64,000 nt of DNA from contig NZ_CP106798.1 of the NCBI RefSeq assembly GCF_025642155.1, positions 5,642,001 to 5,706,000 on the forward strand, read 5' to 3'. Source of the DNA: Streptomyces sp. HUAS 15-9. Its GTDB lineage: Bacteria; Actinomycetota; Actinomycetes; Streptomycetales; Streptomycetaceae. Under the pieces are notes generated by a model, which ran no database searches, was not told the origin of the DNA, and worked only from the letters and a program-made list of their open reading frames with translations. This document shows positions 36,370-44,543 of the stretch, one piece after another. A program made the translations under genes and the position numbers. Each line of letters begins with the position of its first letter. Position 1 is the stretch's first letter.

Positions 36370-37221
36370 CTAGTTGAGCATGGACCGCGCCGTGTGCGCC
36401 TGTCGCCGTACCCGCTGCGCGGTCGGTTCGTCCACCCCGGCCACCACCTCGGCGTACGCCTCCAGTTCCGCCGCTCCGGCGAGGAACTCACCGCGCTGTA
36501 CGAGCAGTTGCGCCCGCTCGTAGCGCAGCCGCGCCGGATGCGAGGGCAGCAGCAGCGACAGCTCCACCGCCCACAGCGCCACGTCCGACCGCTCCGGCCG
36601 GGCCGTGGCCCACGCCCGGATGTTGTTCAGGATCCGCACGAGGACGTCCAACGGATCCGCGGGCACCAGCATGCCCGGATCGAGCGGGGCCCCCGTCGCC
36701 CCGACGACGAGCAGCTCGGCGTCCGTCCCCGTGAGCACCCGGCCCCCCTCGAAGGGATCGGCGAGCACCTGCTCCCCGGCCGCCCCGAACCCCACCACGA
36801 AGTGCCCCGGCAGCGCGACCCCGTACACCGGTGCGCCCGCCCGGCGCGCCACCTCCATCCACACCACCGACAGCAGGATCGGCAGCCCGCGCCGCCGCCG
36901 CAGCACCTCGTGCAGCAGCGAGGACTCCAGACGGCGGTAGTCCGCGGCGGAGCCGTGGAACTCGCAGCGGACGCCGAGCAGGTGGTGCAGCGCCGTCGCC
37001 CAGGCCAGGGGCCCGCCGGGCCGGTACGGCAGCTGCCCCGCCAGCCGGTCCAGCTCCATCTGCGCGGCGTCCATGCCCGCCTCGTCCAGCGAGCCGTCCG
37101 CCTCCGCGCCGAGCAGCAGACACAGCGCCGAGAGGTCGGGCCGCTCGGACCGTGCCTCCTCGGCGAACCGGTGCCGCACCTCGGCCGACCGCTCCGGCGA
37201 TGGGGGATAAGGGGGACGCAT
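36370..37221 (-). CDS. SirB1 family protein, transglutaminase-like domain with TPR-like C-terminus
   Basis: 283 residues from ATG 37221 (MRPPYPPSPERSAEVRHRFA). The SirB1/transglutaminase core is visible as YRRLESSLLHEVLRRRRGLP, ILLSVVWMEVARRAGAPVYG and VALPGHFVVGF. The usual catalytic Cys position is not clearly occupied (C in LGVRCEFHG lies earlier), and the His is in LPGHFVV. The C-terminal part is helical repeat-like. A longer frame to 37479 exists but would read through the 23-base repeats. Function is unknown. Confidence 0.78.
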   Translation of the reverse strand: MRPPYPPSPERSAEVRHRFAEEARSERPDLSALCLLLGAEADGSLDEAGMDAAQMELDRLAGQLPYRPGGPLAWATALHHLLGVRCEFHGSAADYRRLESSLLHEVLRRRRGLPILLSVVWMEVARRAGAPVYGVALPGHFVVGFGAAGEQVLADPFEGGRVLTGTDAELLVVGATGAPLDPGMLVPADPLDVLVRILNNIRAWATARPERSDVALWAVELSLLLPSHPARLRYERAQLLVQRGEFLAGAAELEAYAEVVAGVDEPTAQRVRRQAHTARSMLN

Positions 37222-37245
37222 AGCTGGCTCGTGCCCTTTCACGGT

Positions 37246-37360
37246 GATCCGTACCACCGACCGACGACGATCCGTCCTACCGGCCCATGATGATCCGTCC
37301 TGCCGACCGGCGATGATCTCTGTCACCGACCGGCGGTGATCCGTATCACCGGCCGGCGTC
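37246..37360. repeat. Five tandem 23-base repeats between two minus-strand genes
   Basis: Five units of the form GATCCGTCCTACCGACCGGCGAT start at 37246, 37269, 37292, 37315 and 37338. Units differ at several positions but the period is exact. The last unit overlaps the end and stop codon (37346) of the GNAT gene; the array sits just upstream of the SirB1 gene start. 23 is not a multiple of three. Confidence 0.85.
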
Positions 37361-38392
37361 GGAGGCATCCGGCTCCCGGTAGTGGTGATACGCGTGGTGC
37401 GGGGCGAAGCCCATCGCGGCGTACAGCGCGCGGGCCGCCTCGTTGTCCTCCTCGACCTGCAGCCAGGCGGCCGAGGCACCCTCGGCCAGCGCCTGGCGGG
37501 CGAGAGCGGCCATCACATCGCTGCCCAGGCCGCGTCTGCGCTGCTCGGGGGCCACTTCGACGGCCGCGAAGCCCGCCCACCGTCCGTCCACGACACACCG
37601 CCCGATGGCGGCCGGCGTGCCTCCGCCCTCACCCGGGACCGTCGCGAACCACACCGACGGCCCTCCACTCCCGGCTTCGCTCGAGCGGGGGGACCCCCAC
37701 CCCAGCACCTTCAGGGCCACCTCGCTCACCCCCTTGCGCTGATACCGGTCCAGCCATGCCTCGTCCGCCTCCCGGTCCAGCACCACCTGGGCACCCTCGT
37801 CCCGGTCGGCCACCGGCGCCAGTGCGCCGATCCACAGCTCAGCGGTCACCTCGCGCACCCAGCCGCGCCGCTCCAGCTCCGCGCACAGCAGCTCCTGCGT
37901 GCCCTCGGCGCCGGTCGCGGTCTGGATGTACGCGGGCAGGCCGCGCTCGCCGTACCAGCGTCGTACGGCCTCCAGGGCCGCGTCGAGCGGAAGGCCGGGG
38001 TCGCCGAGCGGCAGCACACTGTTGGCCCGCCTGGTGAACCCTTCGGCCGACCGCAGCTCCCACTCGCCCAGCCGCTCGCTCTCCACCGGCCGCCAGGCCC
38101 GCGAGGCGATTCGCGCGAGCTCCGCGTAGGAGGTGGCGGGACCCCGCCGACGCGCCGGGGCGGCCGGTACGACCTTGCCTGCGACCAGCGAGGATTCCGG
38201 AATCCGGACGGTCTCCCCGTTCTTGCGTGTGATCAGCAGCACACCGTTGTCCCATGATGTGAGAACACCCACCGTGTCGGTGAACCTCTCACCCGGTGTT
38301 CCAGGTTCGCTCAAGCGCCGTACGGAGACTCGTTTACCCACGTCAGCAGCGGTGATACGGACCACGAGCCGCCCGGCGGCAGAGAATTCCAC
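37346..38392 (-). CDS. GNAT family N-acetyltransferase
   Basis: 348 residues from GTG 38392, preferred because GGAGGGGTGA lies upstream. The N-terminal 90 residues (FSAAGRLVVRITAADVGKRV, and GVLLITRKNGETVRIPESSL) resemble an SH3-like barrel often seen in front of actinobacterial acetyltransferases. The C-terminal acetyl-CoA-binding motif A is VAPEQRRRGLGSDVMAALAR followed by WLQVEEDNEAARALYAAMGF. The substrate is unknown. It is divergent from the ferredoxin gene, and its 3' end carries part of the 23-base repeat array. Confidence 0.85.
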   Translation of the reverse strand: MEFSAAGRLVVRITAADVGKRVSVRRLSEPGTPGERFTDTVGVLTSWDNGVLLITRKNGETVRIPESSLVAGKVVPAAPARRRGPATSYAELARIASRAWRPVESERLGEWELRSAEGFTRRANSVLPLGDPGLPLDAALEAVRRWYGERGLPAYIQTATGAEGTQELLCAELERRGWVREVTAELWIGALAPVADRDEGAQVVLDREADEAWLDRYQRKGVSEVALKVLGWGSPRSSEAGSGGPSVWFATVPGEGGGTPAAIGRCVVDGRWAGFAAVEVAPEQRRRGLGSDVMAALARQALAEGASAAWLQVEEDNEAARALYAAMGFAPHHAYHHYREPDASDAGR

Positions 38393-38532
38393 AGGTCGGT
38401 TCACCCCTCCTGTTCGGATCATGCCCAAGAACGGAGATACTAGATGCGGGCATCGACGACGCCGCGCTCCCGCGCGCCAGGCGGCGGAGCCTATGGAGGC
38501 CCGCCGGCGCCCTATCGAGGAGGAACGACAGC

Positions 38533-38853
38533 GTGACCTACGTCATTGCGCAGCCTTGTGTCGACGTCAAGGACAAGGCGTGCATCGAGGAGTGCCCGGT
38601 CGACTGCATCTACGAGGGCCAGCGGTCCTTGTACATCCACCCGGACGAATGCGTCGACTGTGGTGCCTGTGAGCCGGTCTGCCCGGTCGAGGCGATCTTC
38701 TACGAGGACGACACTCCGGAGGAGTGGAAGGACTACTACAAGGCCAACGTCGAGTTCTTCGACGAGCTCGGCTCTCCCGGTGGCGCCAGCAAGCTGGGCC
38801 TGATCGAGCGCGACCACCCCCTCATCGCCGCGCTTCCGCCGCAGGCCGAGTAA
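38533..38853 (+). CDS. fdxA: 7Fe ferredoxin
   Basis: 106 residues from GTG 38533 with GAGGAGGAAC upstream. The N-terminal cluster region is CVDVKDKACIEECPVDCIYE, and the second is ECVDCGACEPVCPVEAIF, the pattern of [3Fe-4S][4Fe-4S] seven-iron ferredoxins. The C-terminal half (DDTPEEWKDYYKANVEFFDE) is the conserved helical extension. It carries electrons to cytochromes P450 and other redox enzymes. It lies directly before dapC, as in M. tuberculosis (Rv1177-Rv1178). Confidence 0.95.
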   Translation: MTYVIAQPCVDVKDKACIEECPVDCIYEGQRSLYIHPDECVDCGACEPVCPVEAIFYEDDTPEEWKDYYKANVEFFDELGSPGGASKLGLIERDHPLIAALPPQAE

Positions 38854-38884
38854 TCCGCAGGCGGCCGAGCAGCCCGCACCGCGC

Positions 38885-38943
38885 CGCCTCGGTCCCGTAC
38901 GGCCCGATCGCCTTGATCACCGCCGTACGGGACCGAGGCGTTT
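38885..38943 (+). terminator. Terminator between fdxA and dapC
   Basis: Perfect inverted repeat of 19 bases, CGCCTCGGTCCCGTACGGC (38885-38903) with its complement (38922-38940), then TTT. dapC begins within 35 bases, so its own promoter must overlap or lie in this hairpin, or read-through occurs. Confidence 0.82.
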
Positions 38944-38973
38944 GCCGTACCGACGAAAGTGAGCCAGAACATC

Positions 38974-40071
38974 GTGTCCGCAGTCTCCGACCGTCTGCCC
39001 ACCTTTCCCTGGGACAAGCTGGAGCCGTACAAGAAGACGGCCGCGGCGCACCCGGACGGCATCGTCGACCTGTCGGTCGGCACCCCGGTCGACCCGGTCC
39101 CCGAGCTGATCCAGAAGGCCCTGATCGCCGCCGCCGACTCGCCGGGCTATCCGACCGTCTGGGGCACGCCGGCACTGCGCGACGCGATCACGGGCTGGCT
39201 GGAGCGCCGGCTGGGCGCCCGTGAGGTCACCCACCGCCATGTCCTGCCGATCGTCGGCTCCAAGGAGCTGGTGGCCTGGCTCCCGACCCAGCTGGGCCTC
39301 GGCCCCGGCGACCGGGTCGCGTACCCCCGTCTGGCCTACCCGACCTACGAGGTCGGCGCCCGCCTGGCCCGCGCCGAGTACGAGGTCTACGACGACCCGA
39401 CCGAGCTCGACCCGACGAACCTGAGGCTCCTCTGGCTGAACTCGCCGTCCAACCCCACGGGCAGGGTGCTGGGCAAGGAGGAGCTCACCCGGATCGTCGC
39501 CTGGGCCCGCGAGCACGGCGTCCTGCTCTTCTCCGACGAGTGCTACATCGAGCTGGGCTGGGAGGCCGACCCGGTCTCGGTCCTGCACCCGGACGTCAAC
39601 GGCGGCTCGTACGAGGGCATCGTCTCGGTCCACTCCCTCTCCAAGCGGTCCAACCTGGCGGGCTACCGCGCGGCCTTCCTGGCGGGCGACCCGGCCGTCC
39701 TGGGCCCCCTCCTGGAGATCCGCAAGCACGGCGGCATGATGACCTCGGCGCCCACGCAGGCGGCGGTCGTCGCGGCCCTGTCCGACGACATCCACGTCCG
39801 CGAGCAGCGCGAACGCTATGCCGCCCGGCGCACGGCCCTGCGCGACGCCCTGCTGGCCCACGGTTTTCGCATCGAGCACAGCGAGGCCAGCCTGTACCTC
39901 TGGGCCACCCGGGACGAGTCCTGCTGGGACACGGTGGCCCGTCTTGCCGAGCGGGGCGTCCTCGTCGCCCCCGGTGACTTCTACGGCACGGCGGGCGAGA
40001 AGTTCGTCCGCGTGGCCCTGACGGCGACGGACGAGCGCGTGGCGGCCGCGGTGGCGCGACTGGCGGGCTAG
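38974..40071 (+). CDS. dapC: Succinyldiaminopimelate transaminase (lysine/DAP pathway)
   Basis: 365 residues from GTG 38974 (family start VSAVSDRLPTFPWDKLEPYK); GTG 38959 is an alternative adding MSQNI. A fold-type I PLP aminotransferase: SVGTPVDPVP in the N-arm, NSPSNPTGRVL for the substrate/PLP Asn, FSDECYIELGWE, and the Schiff-base Lys in SVHSLSKRSNLAGYR, with Arg near the C-terminus. It converts N-succinyl-2-amino-6-ketopimelate, supplying meso-DAP for peptidoglycan and lysine. dapE lies 2 kb downstream. Confidence 0.9.
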   Translation: MSAVSDRLPTFPWDKLEPYKKTAAAHPDGIVDLSVGTPVDPVPELIQKALIAAADSPGYPTVWGTPALRDAITGWLERRLGAREVTHRHVLPIVGSKELVAWLPTQLGLGPGDRVAYPRLAYPTYEVGARLARAEYEVYDDPTELDPTNLRLLWLNSPSNPTGRVLGKEELTRIVAWAREHGVLLFSDECYIELGWEADPVSVLHPDVNGGSYEGIVSVHSLSKRSNLAGYRAAFLAGDPAVLGPLLEIRKHGGMMTSAPTQAAVVAALSDDIHVREQRERYAARRTALRDALLAHGFRIEHSEASLYLWATRDESCWDTVARLAERGVLVAPGDFYGTAGEKFVRVALTATDERVAAAVARLAG

Positions 40072-40091
40072 TTCGGCCCGGACAGCACAGC

Positions 40092-40139
40092 ACAGCGTGA
40101 AGGGGTCCAGGGAGAGTTCCCTGGACCCCTTCACGCTGT
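40092..40139. terminator. Bidirectional terminator between dapC and the secreted protein gene
   Basis: Perfect 22-base stem, beginning ACAGCGTGAAGGGG at 40092 and ending CGCTGT at 40139, with the 4-base loop GAGT. It serves convergent genes on both strands. Confidence 0.88.
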
Positions 40140-40153
40140 CGAGACCTGGATGC

Positions 40154-40600
40154 CTAGCCGAGCGGCAGGCTGCTCACCGGCAGCGTGGAGGTCGGCAGCC
40201 CGCCCTTGGTGAGGGAGTCCGTGGGCAGCCCGCCCTTGGTCGCCGTCCCGGCCGTGGTGCCGAGGACCTGCCCGGCGGATCCGGCCGCGTCTCCCGCGGC
40301 CTTCTGCGCCACGGGCGCCGCCTTCTGCACGGCCTTGCCGCCGGCCTTGCCCGCGGCCGGCACCGCCTTCTTGACAGCCTGGCCGCCCGCGTCGGCCGCG
40401 AGCCCGGTGACGTGCTGCGTGGCACCGTCGACCGTGTTGCCGACCTGCGCCCCGTCCAGGGCGGTCAGCCCGCCGAGGTTCGGGGTGGCCGGCAGATCGG
40501 GGGCAGCGCTCGCGGAGCCGGCCGCACCGACCCCGGCGGCCGCTCCCGCTGCGACGAGCAGCGCGGCACGGGCGATCCTGCGGGTCAGGGGGAGGGACAT
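40154..40600 (-). CDS. Small Ala/Gly-rich secreted protein
   Basis: 148 residues with a signal peptide (MSLPLTRRIARAALLVAAG, cleavage after ASA). The mature part is rich in Ala, Gly and Lys (QAVKKAVPAAGKAGGKAVQK) and ends with two near-identical short segments (KGGLPTDSL, KGGLPTSTL). No cysteines, no enzyme motif. Such proteins are sometimes labelled ATP-binding in databases without evidence I can see. Probably an exported structural or coating peptide; uncertain. Confidence 0.72.
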   Translation of the reverse strand: MSLPLTRRIARAALLVAAGAAAGVGAAGSASAAPDLPATPNLGGLTALDGAQVGNTVDGATQHVTGLAADAGGQAVKKAVPAAGKAGGKAVQKAAPVAQKAAGDAAGSAGQVLGTTAGTATKGGLPTDSLTKGGLPTSTLPVSSLPLG

Positions 40601-40910
40601 GATGCTCCATTCGACGGGAGAGAACGTTGAAGTGTCCGACCGTGCCCGGCAGTTGATCTCCGGACTCGGACGCAGTGACTACCGCTCGAAGCCCACGAAG
40701 GTTGCGGAGCCCAAAGGTAAAGAATCGGCAACGCATCGCATTATCTGCTGTGGATAAAAGCGGTCAAAAGTCACCCGCCCCACGACTTCGCAGAATCCTT
40801 ACGGCCCTTTGTTCCCAAGGGCCTTTGCGACCAGGAGAGTGACCGAACGAAAACCTGCGCACACCGCCGCGTCATCACCGCAGGGTGACCCCCGCGAGTG
40901 AACCCCCGTA
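40601..40910. other. Gene-less stretch with hairpin at 40803-40823
   Basis: Separates two minus-strand genes and must hold the promoter of the secreted protein gene. It contains the inverted repeat GGCCCTT (40803-40809) / AAGGGCC (40817-40823), flanked by TTT on the plus strand, a likely terminator for the lysozyme-like gene to its right. A 52-codon plus-strand frame (40599-40757) is open but not recognised. No riboswitch consensus could be matched by eye. Confidence 0.4.
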
Positions 40911-41909
40911 CTACTGCCCGGTCACGATCCGAACGGACCCCGCCGACTTCTCCGCACCCGCGGCACCCGTCGTGCCGGTCGCGCGCCACTGGCTGTCGGT
41001 GCTCCCGGCGGCCCACACCCGCCCCTCGTACGAGACCCGTGCGATGTGCAGGGCCGAGGAGTTGGCCACCGCCCAGTGGGCCAGCTGCCAGCCCCGCTCC
41101 CGCTCGGTCCGCCCGGCCCCGTCGGTCTTCTTGCCGTCCGGCACCGGCACGGTCACGGTCCTGCCGTGCGCCTCGGCGGTCATGTTCGGGGACGGGTCGG
41201 CCGCGGTCGTACCGCTCACCTCGGCGCCGGCCTCCTGGAGCGCGTCGCGCCCGAAGTCCCGTACCAGCGCGGCCCGTACGGCGTCCGGACCCGTCGCCGC
41301 CGCCTCGGCCGAGGTGCCCGTCGCGGGGCGCCCCTGGCAGGTCAGCGTGGCCGCTGCCTGCCCGGTCAGGGCCGCGGCGAGCAGCTCGGCGTCCGGCTCG
41401 TGCTTGGCGTACGCCTCCGGGAAACCGCTGCGCTGCACGCGCTGCGCGGCCACCGTGAGCGGGAGTTGTGTGTAGTCGGGCACCTTGGCCAGGTGCTCGT
41501 AGAAGATGCCCGCCGAGTAGGTCGGGTCCATGATCTGCTTCTCGGTGCCCCAGCCCTGCGAGGGGCGCTGCTGGAACAGGCCCAGCGAGTCACGGTCGCC
41601 GTGCTCGATGTTGCGCAGCCCCGACTCCTGCAGCGCGGTCGCCAGCGCGATGGTCACGGCGCGCTCGGGCATGCCGCGTCCGGTGCCGACGGCGGCGATC
41701 GTCGCCGCGTTCACCGCCTGCTCGGGCGTGAACTCGTACGGGCTCTCGCCGCCTTCGGACGAGATGACCTTGCAGCCCGGGGCTCTGGTGCCACCCGTGA
41801 CGTACTGCACCACGAGATAGCCCGTGACGGCCAGCAGGACGAAGAAGGCCGCGCTGAAACGGAAGAGGCGGCCGCGACGCTTGGGAGAGGTGGGGGACGA
41901 CTCTGGCAC
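40911..41909 (-). CDS. Membrane-anchored lysozyme-like (transglycosylase-fold) protein
   Basis: 332 residues from GTG 41909 ([19 protein letters not shown]). One N-terminal helix ([20 protein letters not shown]) is followed by an extracytoplasmic domain with [20 protein letters not shown], then [20 protein letters not shown] and [15 protein letters not shown]. The Glu in LQESGL followed by a Gly/Leu/Phe/Gln-Gln run is reminiscent of lytic transglycosylase active sites. C-terminal 130 residues are variable. Often annotated in databases under unrelated names. It is divergent from dapE, compatible with a cell-wall role. Confidence 0.72.
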   Translation of the reverse strand: MPESSPTSPKRRGRLFRFSAAFFVLLAVTGYLVVQYVTGGTRAPGCKVISSEGGESPYEFTPEQAVNAATIAAVGTGRGMPERAVTIALATALQESGLRNIEHGDRDSLGLFQQRPSQGWGTEKQIMDPTYSAGIFYEHLAKVPDYTQLPLTVAAQRVQRSGFPEAYAKHEPDAELLAAALTGQAAATLTCQGRPATGTSAEAAATGPDAVRAALVRDFGRDALQEAGAEVSGTTAADPSPNMTAEAHGRTVTVPVPDGKKTDGAGRTERERGWQLAHWAVANSSALHIARVSYEGRVWAAGSTDSQWRATGTTGAAGAEKSAGSVRIVTGQ

Positions 41910-42002
41910 CCGTACAAGGTACTGGAGGCCTCCCGGGCCCGGGAGGCGGGTGGCGCCTGCGATGCGGCTCGGCCGGGCCGGGGGAGCGTTAGGGTCGTCA
42001 CC

Positions 42003-43082
42003 ATGGCCGACACCACGCTTGACCTGACACTGGACGCCGCCGCGCTCACCGCGCGGCTGGTCGACTTCCCCTCGGAGAGCGGCACCGAGAAGCCCCTCGC
42101 CGACGCGATCGAAGCCGCCCTGCGCGCGCTGCCGCATCTGAGGGTCGACCGGTACGGCAACAACGTCGTCGCCCGTACGCGGCTGGGCCGGGCGCAGCGG
42201 GTGATCCTGGCCGGCCACATCGACACGGTCCCGATCGCCGACAACGTCCCCTCGCGCCTCGACGAGGACGGCGTCCTGTGGGGCTGCGGCACCTGCGACA
42301 TGAAGTCCGGCGTGGCCGTCCAGCTGCGCATCGCGGCCACCGTCCCCGCCCCCAACCGCGACCTGACCTTCGTCTTCTACGACAACGAGGAGGTCGCCGC
42401 CGACCTGAACGGCCTCAAGCACGTGGCCGAGGCGCACCCCGACTGGCTGGCGGGCGACTTCGCGGTGCTGCTGGAGCCCTCCGACGGCCAGGTCGAGGGC
42501 GGCTGCCAGGGCACCCTGCGGGTGCTGCTGCGGACGAAGGGAGAGCGGGCCCACTCGGCGCGCGGCTGGATGGGTTCCAACGCGATCCACGCGGCGGCCC
42601 CGATCCTGGCCCGCCTGGCGGCGTACGAGCCGCGCTACCCGGTGATCGACGGCCTGGAGTACCGCGAGGGCCTGAACGCGGTCCGTGTCTCCGGCGGGGT
42701 CGCCGGCAACGTCATCCCCGACGAGTGCGTGGTGACGGTGAACTTCCGCTATGCCCCGGACCGGTCCGAGGACGAGGCGCTCGCGCACGTCCACGAGGTG
42801 TTCGCGGACTGCGGCGTGGAGGAGTTCGTGGTGGACGACCACAGCGGCGGGGCACTGCCGGGGCTGTCCCACCCGGCCGCGGCGGCCTTCATCGAGGCGG
42901 TCGGGGGCACCCCGCAGCCGAAGTACGGCTGGACGGACGTCTCCCGTTTCTCCGCCCTCGGCATCCCGGCGGTCAACTACGGCCCCGGAAACCCCCACTT
43001 GGCACACAAAAGGGATGAAAGGGTTGAAACCGCCAAGATCCTGGCGGGCGAGGAGCGCCTGCGGGCCTGGCTGACGAGCTGA
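42003..43082 (+). CDS. dapE: Succinyl-diaminopimelate desuccinylase
   Basis: 359 residues from ATG 42003. M20 metallopeptidase fold: first metal His and Asp in AGHIDTVP, bridging Asp in [12 protein letters not shown], general-base Glu pair in YDNEEVA, metal Glu in [15 protein letters not shown], and His in [16 protein letters not shown]. It hydrolyses N-succinyl-LL-DAP to LL-DAP and succinate. It completes the dapC-dapE pair with the same succinylase branch. It is divergent from the lysozyme-like gene with about 90 bases between. Confidence 0.93.
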   Translation: MADTTLDLTLDAAALTARLVDFPSESGTEKPLADAIEAALRALPHLRVDRYGNNVVARTRLGRAQRVILAGHIDTVPIADNVPSRLDEDGVLWGCGTCDMKSGVAVQLRIAATVPAPNRDLTFVFYDNEEVAADLNGLKHVAEAHPDWLAGDFAVLLEPSDGQVEGGCQGTLRVLLRTKGERAHSARGWMGSNAIHAAAPILARLAAYEPRYPVIDGLEYREGLNAVRVSGGVAGNVIPDECVVTVNFRYAPDRSEDEALAHVHEVFADCGVEEFVVDDHSGGALPGLSHPAAAAFIEAVGGTPQPKYGWTDVSRFSALGIPAVNYGPGNPHLAHKRDERVETAKILAGEERLRAWLTS

Positions 43083-43196
43083 GACACGCGACGGGTGTGG
43101 GCCGGGCGCTTCATTGCGGACATGCTCACGTCCCCCGCGCGTAACCCGGCCGGATCTACTCTTGCGTGGATACACCTGCACGCGGAGGGAGCGCAC

Positions 43197-43955
43197 ATGG
43201 CTACTGGCAACCCGGAGGGCAAGAAACGGCCACCCGAGGAACAGCGCCTGGGGCCGGTCCTCCGGCGGCGGGGTCAGGTCACCGCGAGCACGACGGACCA
43301 GCGCCTGCTGGACGCGGGCGGCCCGTCCGACTGGGTCCACACGGACCCCTGGCGGGTCCTGCGGATCCAGTCGGAGTTCATCGAGGGCTTCGGCACCCTG
43401 GCCGAACTCCCGCCCGCGATCAGTGTGTTCGGCTCGGCGCGCACTCCGGTGGACTCCTCGGAGTACGACGCCGGTGTACGGCTCGGCCGCGGGCTGGTGG
43501 AGGCCGGCTGGGCCGTGATCACCGGCGGCGGTCCCGGCGCGATGGAGGCGGCCAACAAGGGTGCCTGCGAGGCGGGCGGTACCTCGGTCGGCCTCGGCAT
43601 CGAGCTGCCCTTCGAGCAGGGCCTCAACCCCTACGTCGACATCGGCCTGAACTTCCGGTACTTCTTCGTCCGGAAGATGATGTTCGTGAAGTACGCGCAG
43701 GGCTTCGTGGTGCTTCCCGGCGGCCTCGGCACCCTGGACGAACTCTTCGAGGCCCTCACCCTCGTGCAGACCCAGAAGGTCACGCGCTTCCCCATCGTCC
43801 TCTTCGGCACCGAGTACTGGGGTGGTCTGGTCACCTGGCTCAGAAGCACCGTGATCGCCCGCGGCAAGGCCTCCGAAAAGGACCTGCTCCTCTTCCACGT
43901 CACGGACGACGTGGAGGAGGCGGTGGCACTGGTGTCGAAGGAGGCGGCGCGTTAG
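43197..43955 (+). CDS. LOG family protein (TIGR00730), cytokinin-type nucleotide phosphoribohydrolase
   Basis: 252 residues from ATG 43197 with GGAGGGA upstream; a longer frame to 43095 lacks family similarity. The nucleotide-binding signatures are VITGGGPGAMEAANKGACEA and VVLPGGLGTLDELFEALTLV (the PGGxGTxxE motif), with Arg in NFRYFFVRKMMFVKYA. LOG enzymes release adenine-type bases from nucleoside 5'-monophosphates. The M. tuberculosis counterpart Rv1205, a cytokinin producer, lies in the same position between dapE and folP2. Confidence 0.9.
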   Translation: MATGNPEGKKRPPEEQRLGPVLRRRGQVTASTTDQRLLDAGGPSDWVHTDPWRVLRIQSEFIEGFGTLAELPPAISVFGSARTPVDSSEYDAGVRLGRGLVEAGWAVITGGGPGAMEAANKGACEAGGTSVGLGIELPFEQGLNPYVDIGLNFRYFFVRKMMFVKYAQGFVVLPGGLGTLDELFEALTLVQTQKVTRFPIVLFGTEYWGGLVTWLRSTVIARGKASEKDLLLFHVTDDVEEAVALVSKEAAR

Positions 43956-43994
43956 ACGGCGGGGCAAAGTGTAATCTGGGTGTACAGTAGATTC

Positions 43995-44261
43995 ATGTCT
44001 GCTACGTATCCCATCGCCGAGGCGAGGGGCAAGCTCGGCGAGCTCGCCCGCCGGGCTGCCCAGCATGAGCACATCACCTTGACCGACCGTGGCATCCCGA
44101 CTGCCGTCCTCATTTCTCCGGCGGAACTCGAAGACCTTGAGGATGCTCTGGCGCTGGTCCGCCTCGAACGGGACCGCGCATTGGGGCGCACCGAAGTCCC
44201 CGTCCCCCATGCGGAGGCTCGGCGGACACTCCTCGAAGCCGCGGGGAGGAGTACGGAGTGA
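43995..44261 (+). CDS. Phd/YefM family antitoxin
   Basis: 88 residues from ATG 43995. The N-terminal DNA-binding fold reads YPIAEARGKLGELARRA and ITLTDRGIPTAVLISPAELE, diagnostic for the family. It overlaps the toxin gene by 4 bases. No ribosome site is visible; TACAGT (43983-43988) could be a -10 box, making the mRNA nearly leaderless. AATC and GATT flank GTGTACA as an imperfect palindrome over 43973-43993, the likely autoregulatory operator. Confidence 0.9.
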   Translation: MSATYPIAEARGKLGELARRAAQHEHITLTDRGIPTAVLISPAELEDLEDALALVRLERDRALGRTEVPVPHAEARRTLLEAAGRSTE

Positions 44262-44509
44262 CCTGGGAGGTCCAGTGGGAGCCGACGGCGCTCGACGAAG
44301 CCACCGGTTTCCTCAAGGACGACCCCCGCGGAGTGGACACCCTCCTCCAGGCGACCGATCAACTCGCCGAGGACCCCAGGCCTGAAGGTTCCAGGGCCTG
44401 GGGTACCCACCACCGTCGACTCCACCGTGGCCCTTGGCGCATCCTGTACCGCCTCGACCCGGAGGCACGGACCCTTCACATCGAACACATCGGGCGCACG
44501 CTCGAGTGA
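44258..44509 (+). CDS. RelE/ParE family toxin
   Basis: 83 residues from GTG 44258, translationally coupled to the antitoxin. The RelE fold is shown by WEVQWEPTALDEATGFL, LAEDPRPEGSRAWG and HRGPWRILYRLDPEARTLHI. RelE-type toxins cleave mRNA in the ribosome A site; catalytic Arg and Tyr residues (RRLHRGPWRILYRL) are retained, so it looks intact. Embedded in otherwise conserved backbone between LOG and folP2. Confidence 0.9.
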   Translation: MTWEVQWEPTALDEATGFLKDDPRGVDTLLQATDQLAEDPRPEGSRAWGTHHRRLHRGPWRILYRLDPEARTLHIEHIGRTLE

Positions 44510-44543
44510 GCGGCAGCGGGGCGTCGGTGTCGGCGGGGAGCGC

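Noticed and set aside
37246..37360. CRISPR-like array of 23-base repeats
   Set aside because: No spacers between units; simple tandem repeats.
40599..40757. Plus-strand small gene opposite the promoter of the secreted protein gene
   Set aside because: No ribosome site and no recognisable family; overlaps the start of a supported minus-strand gene.
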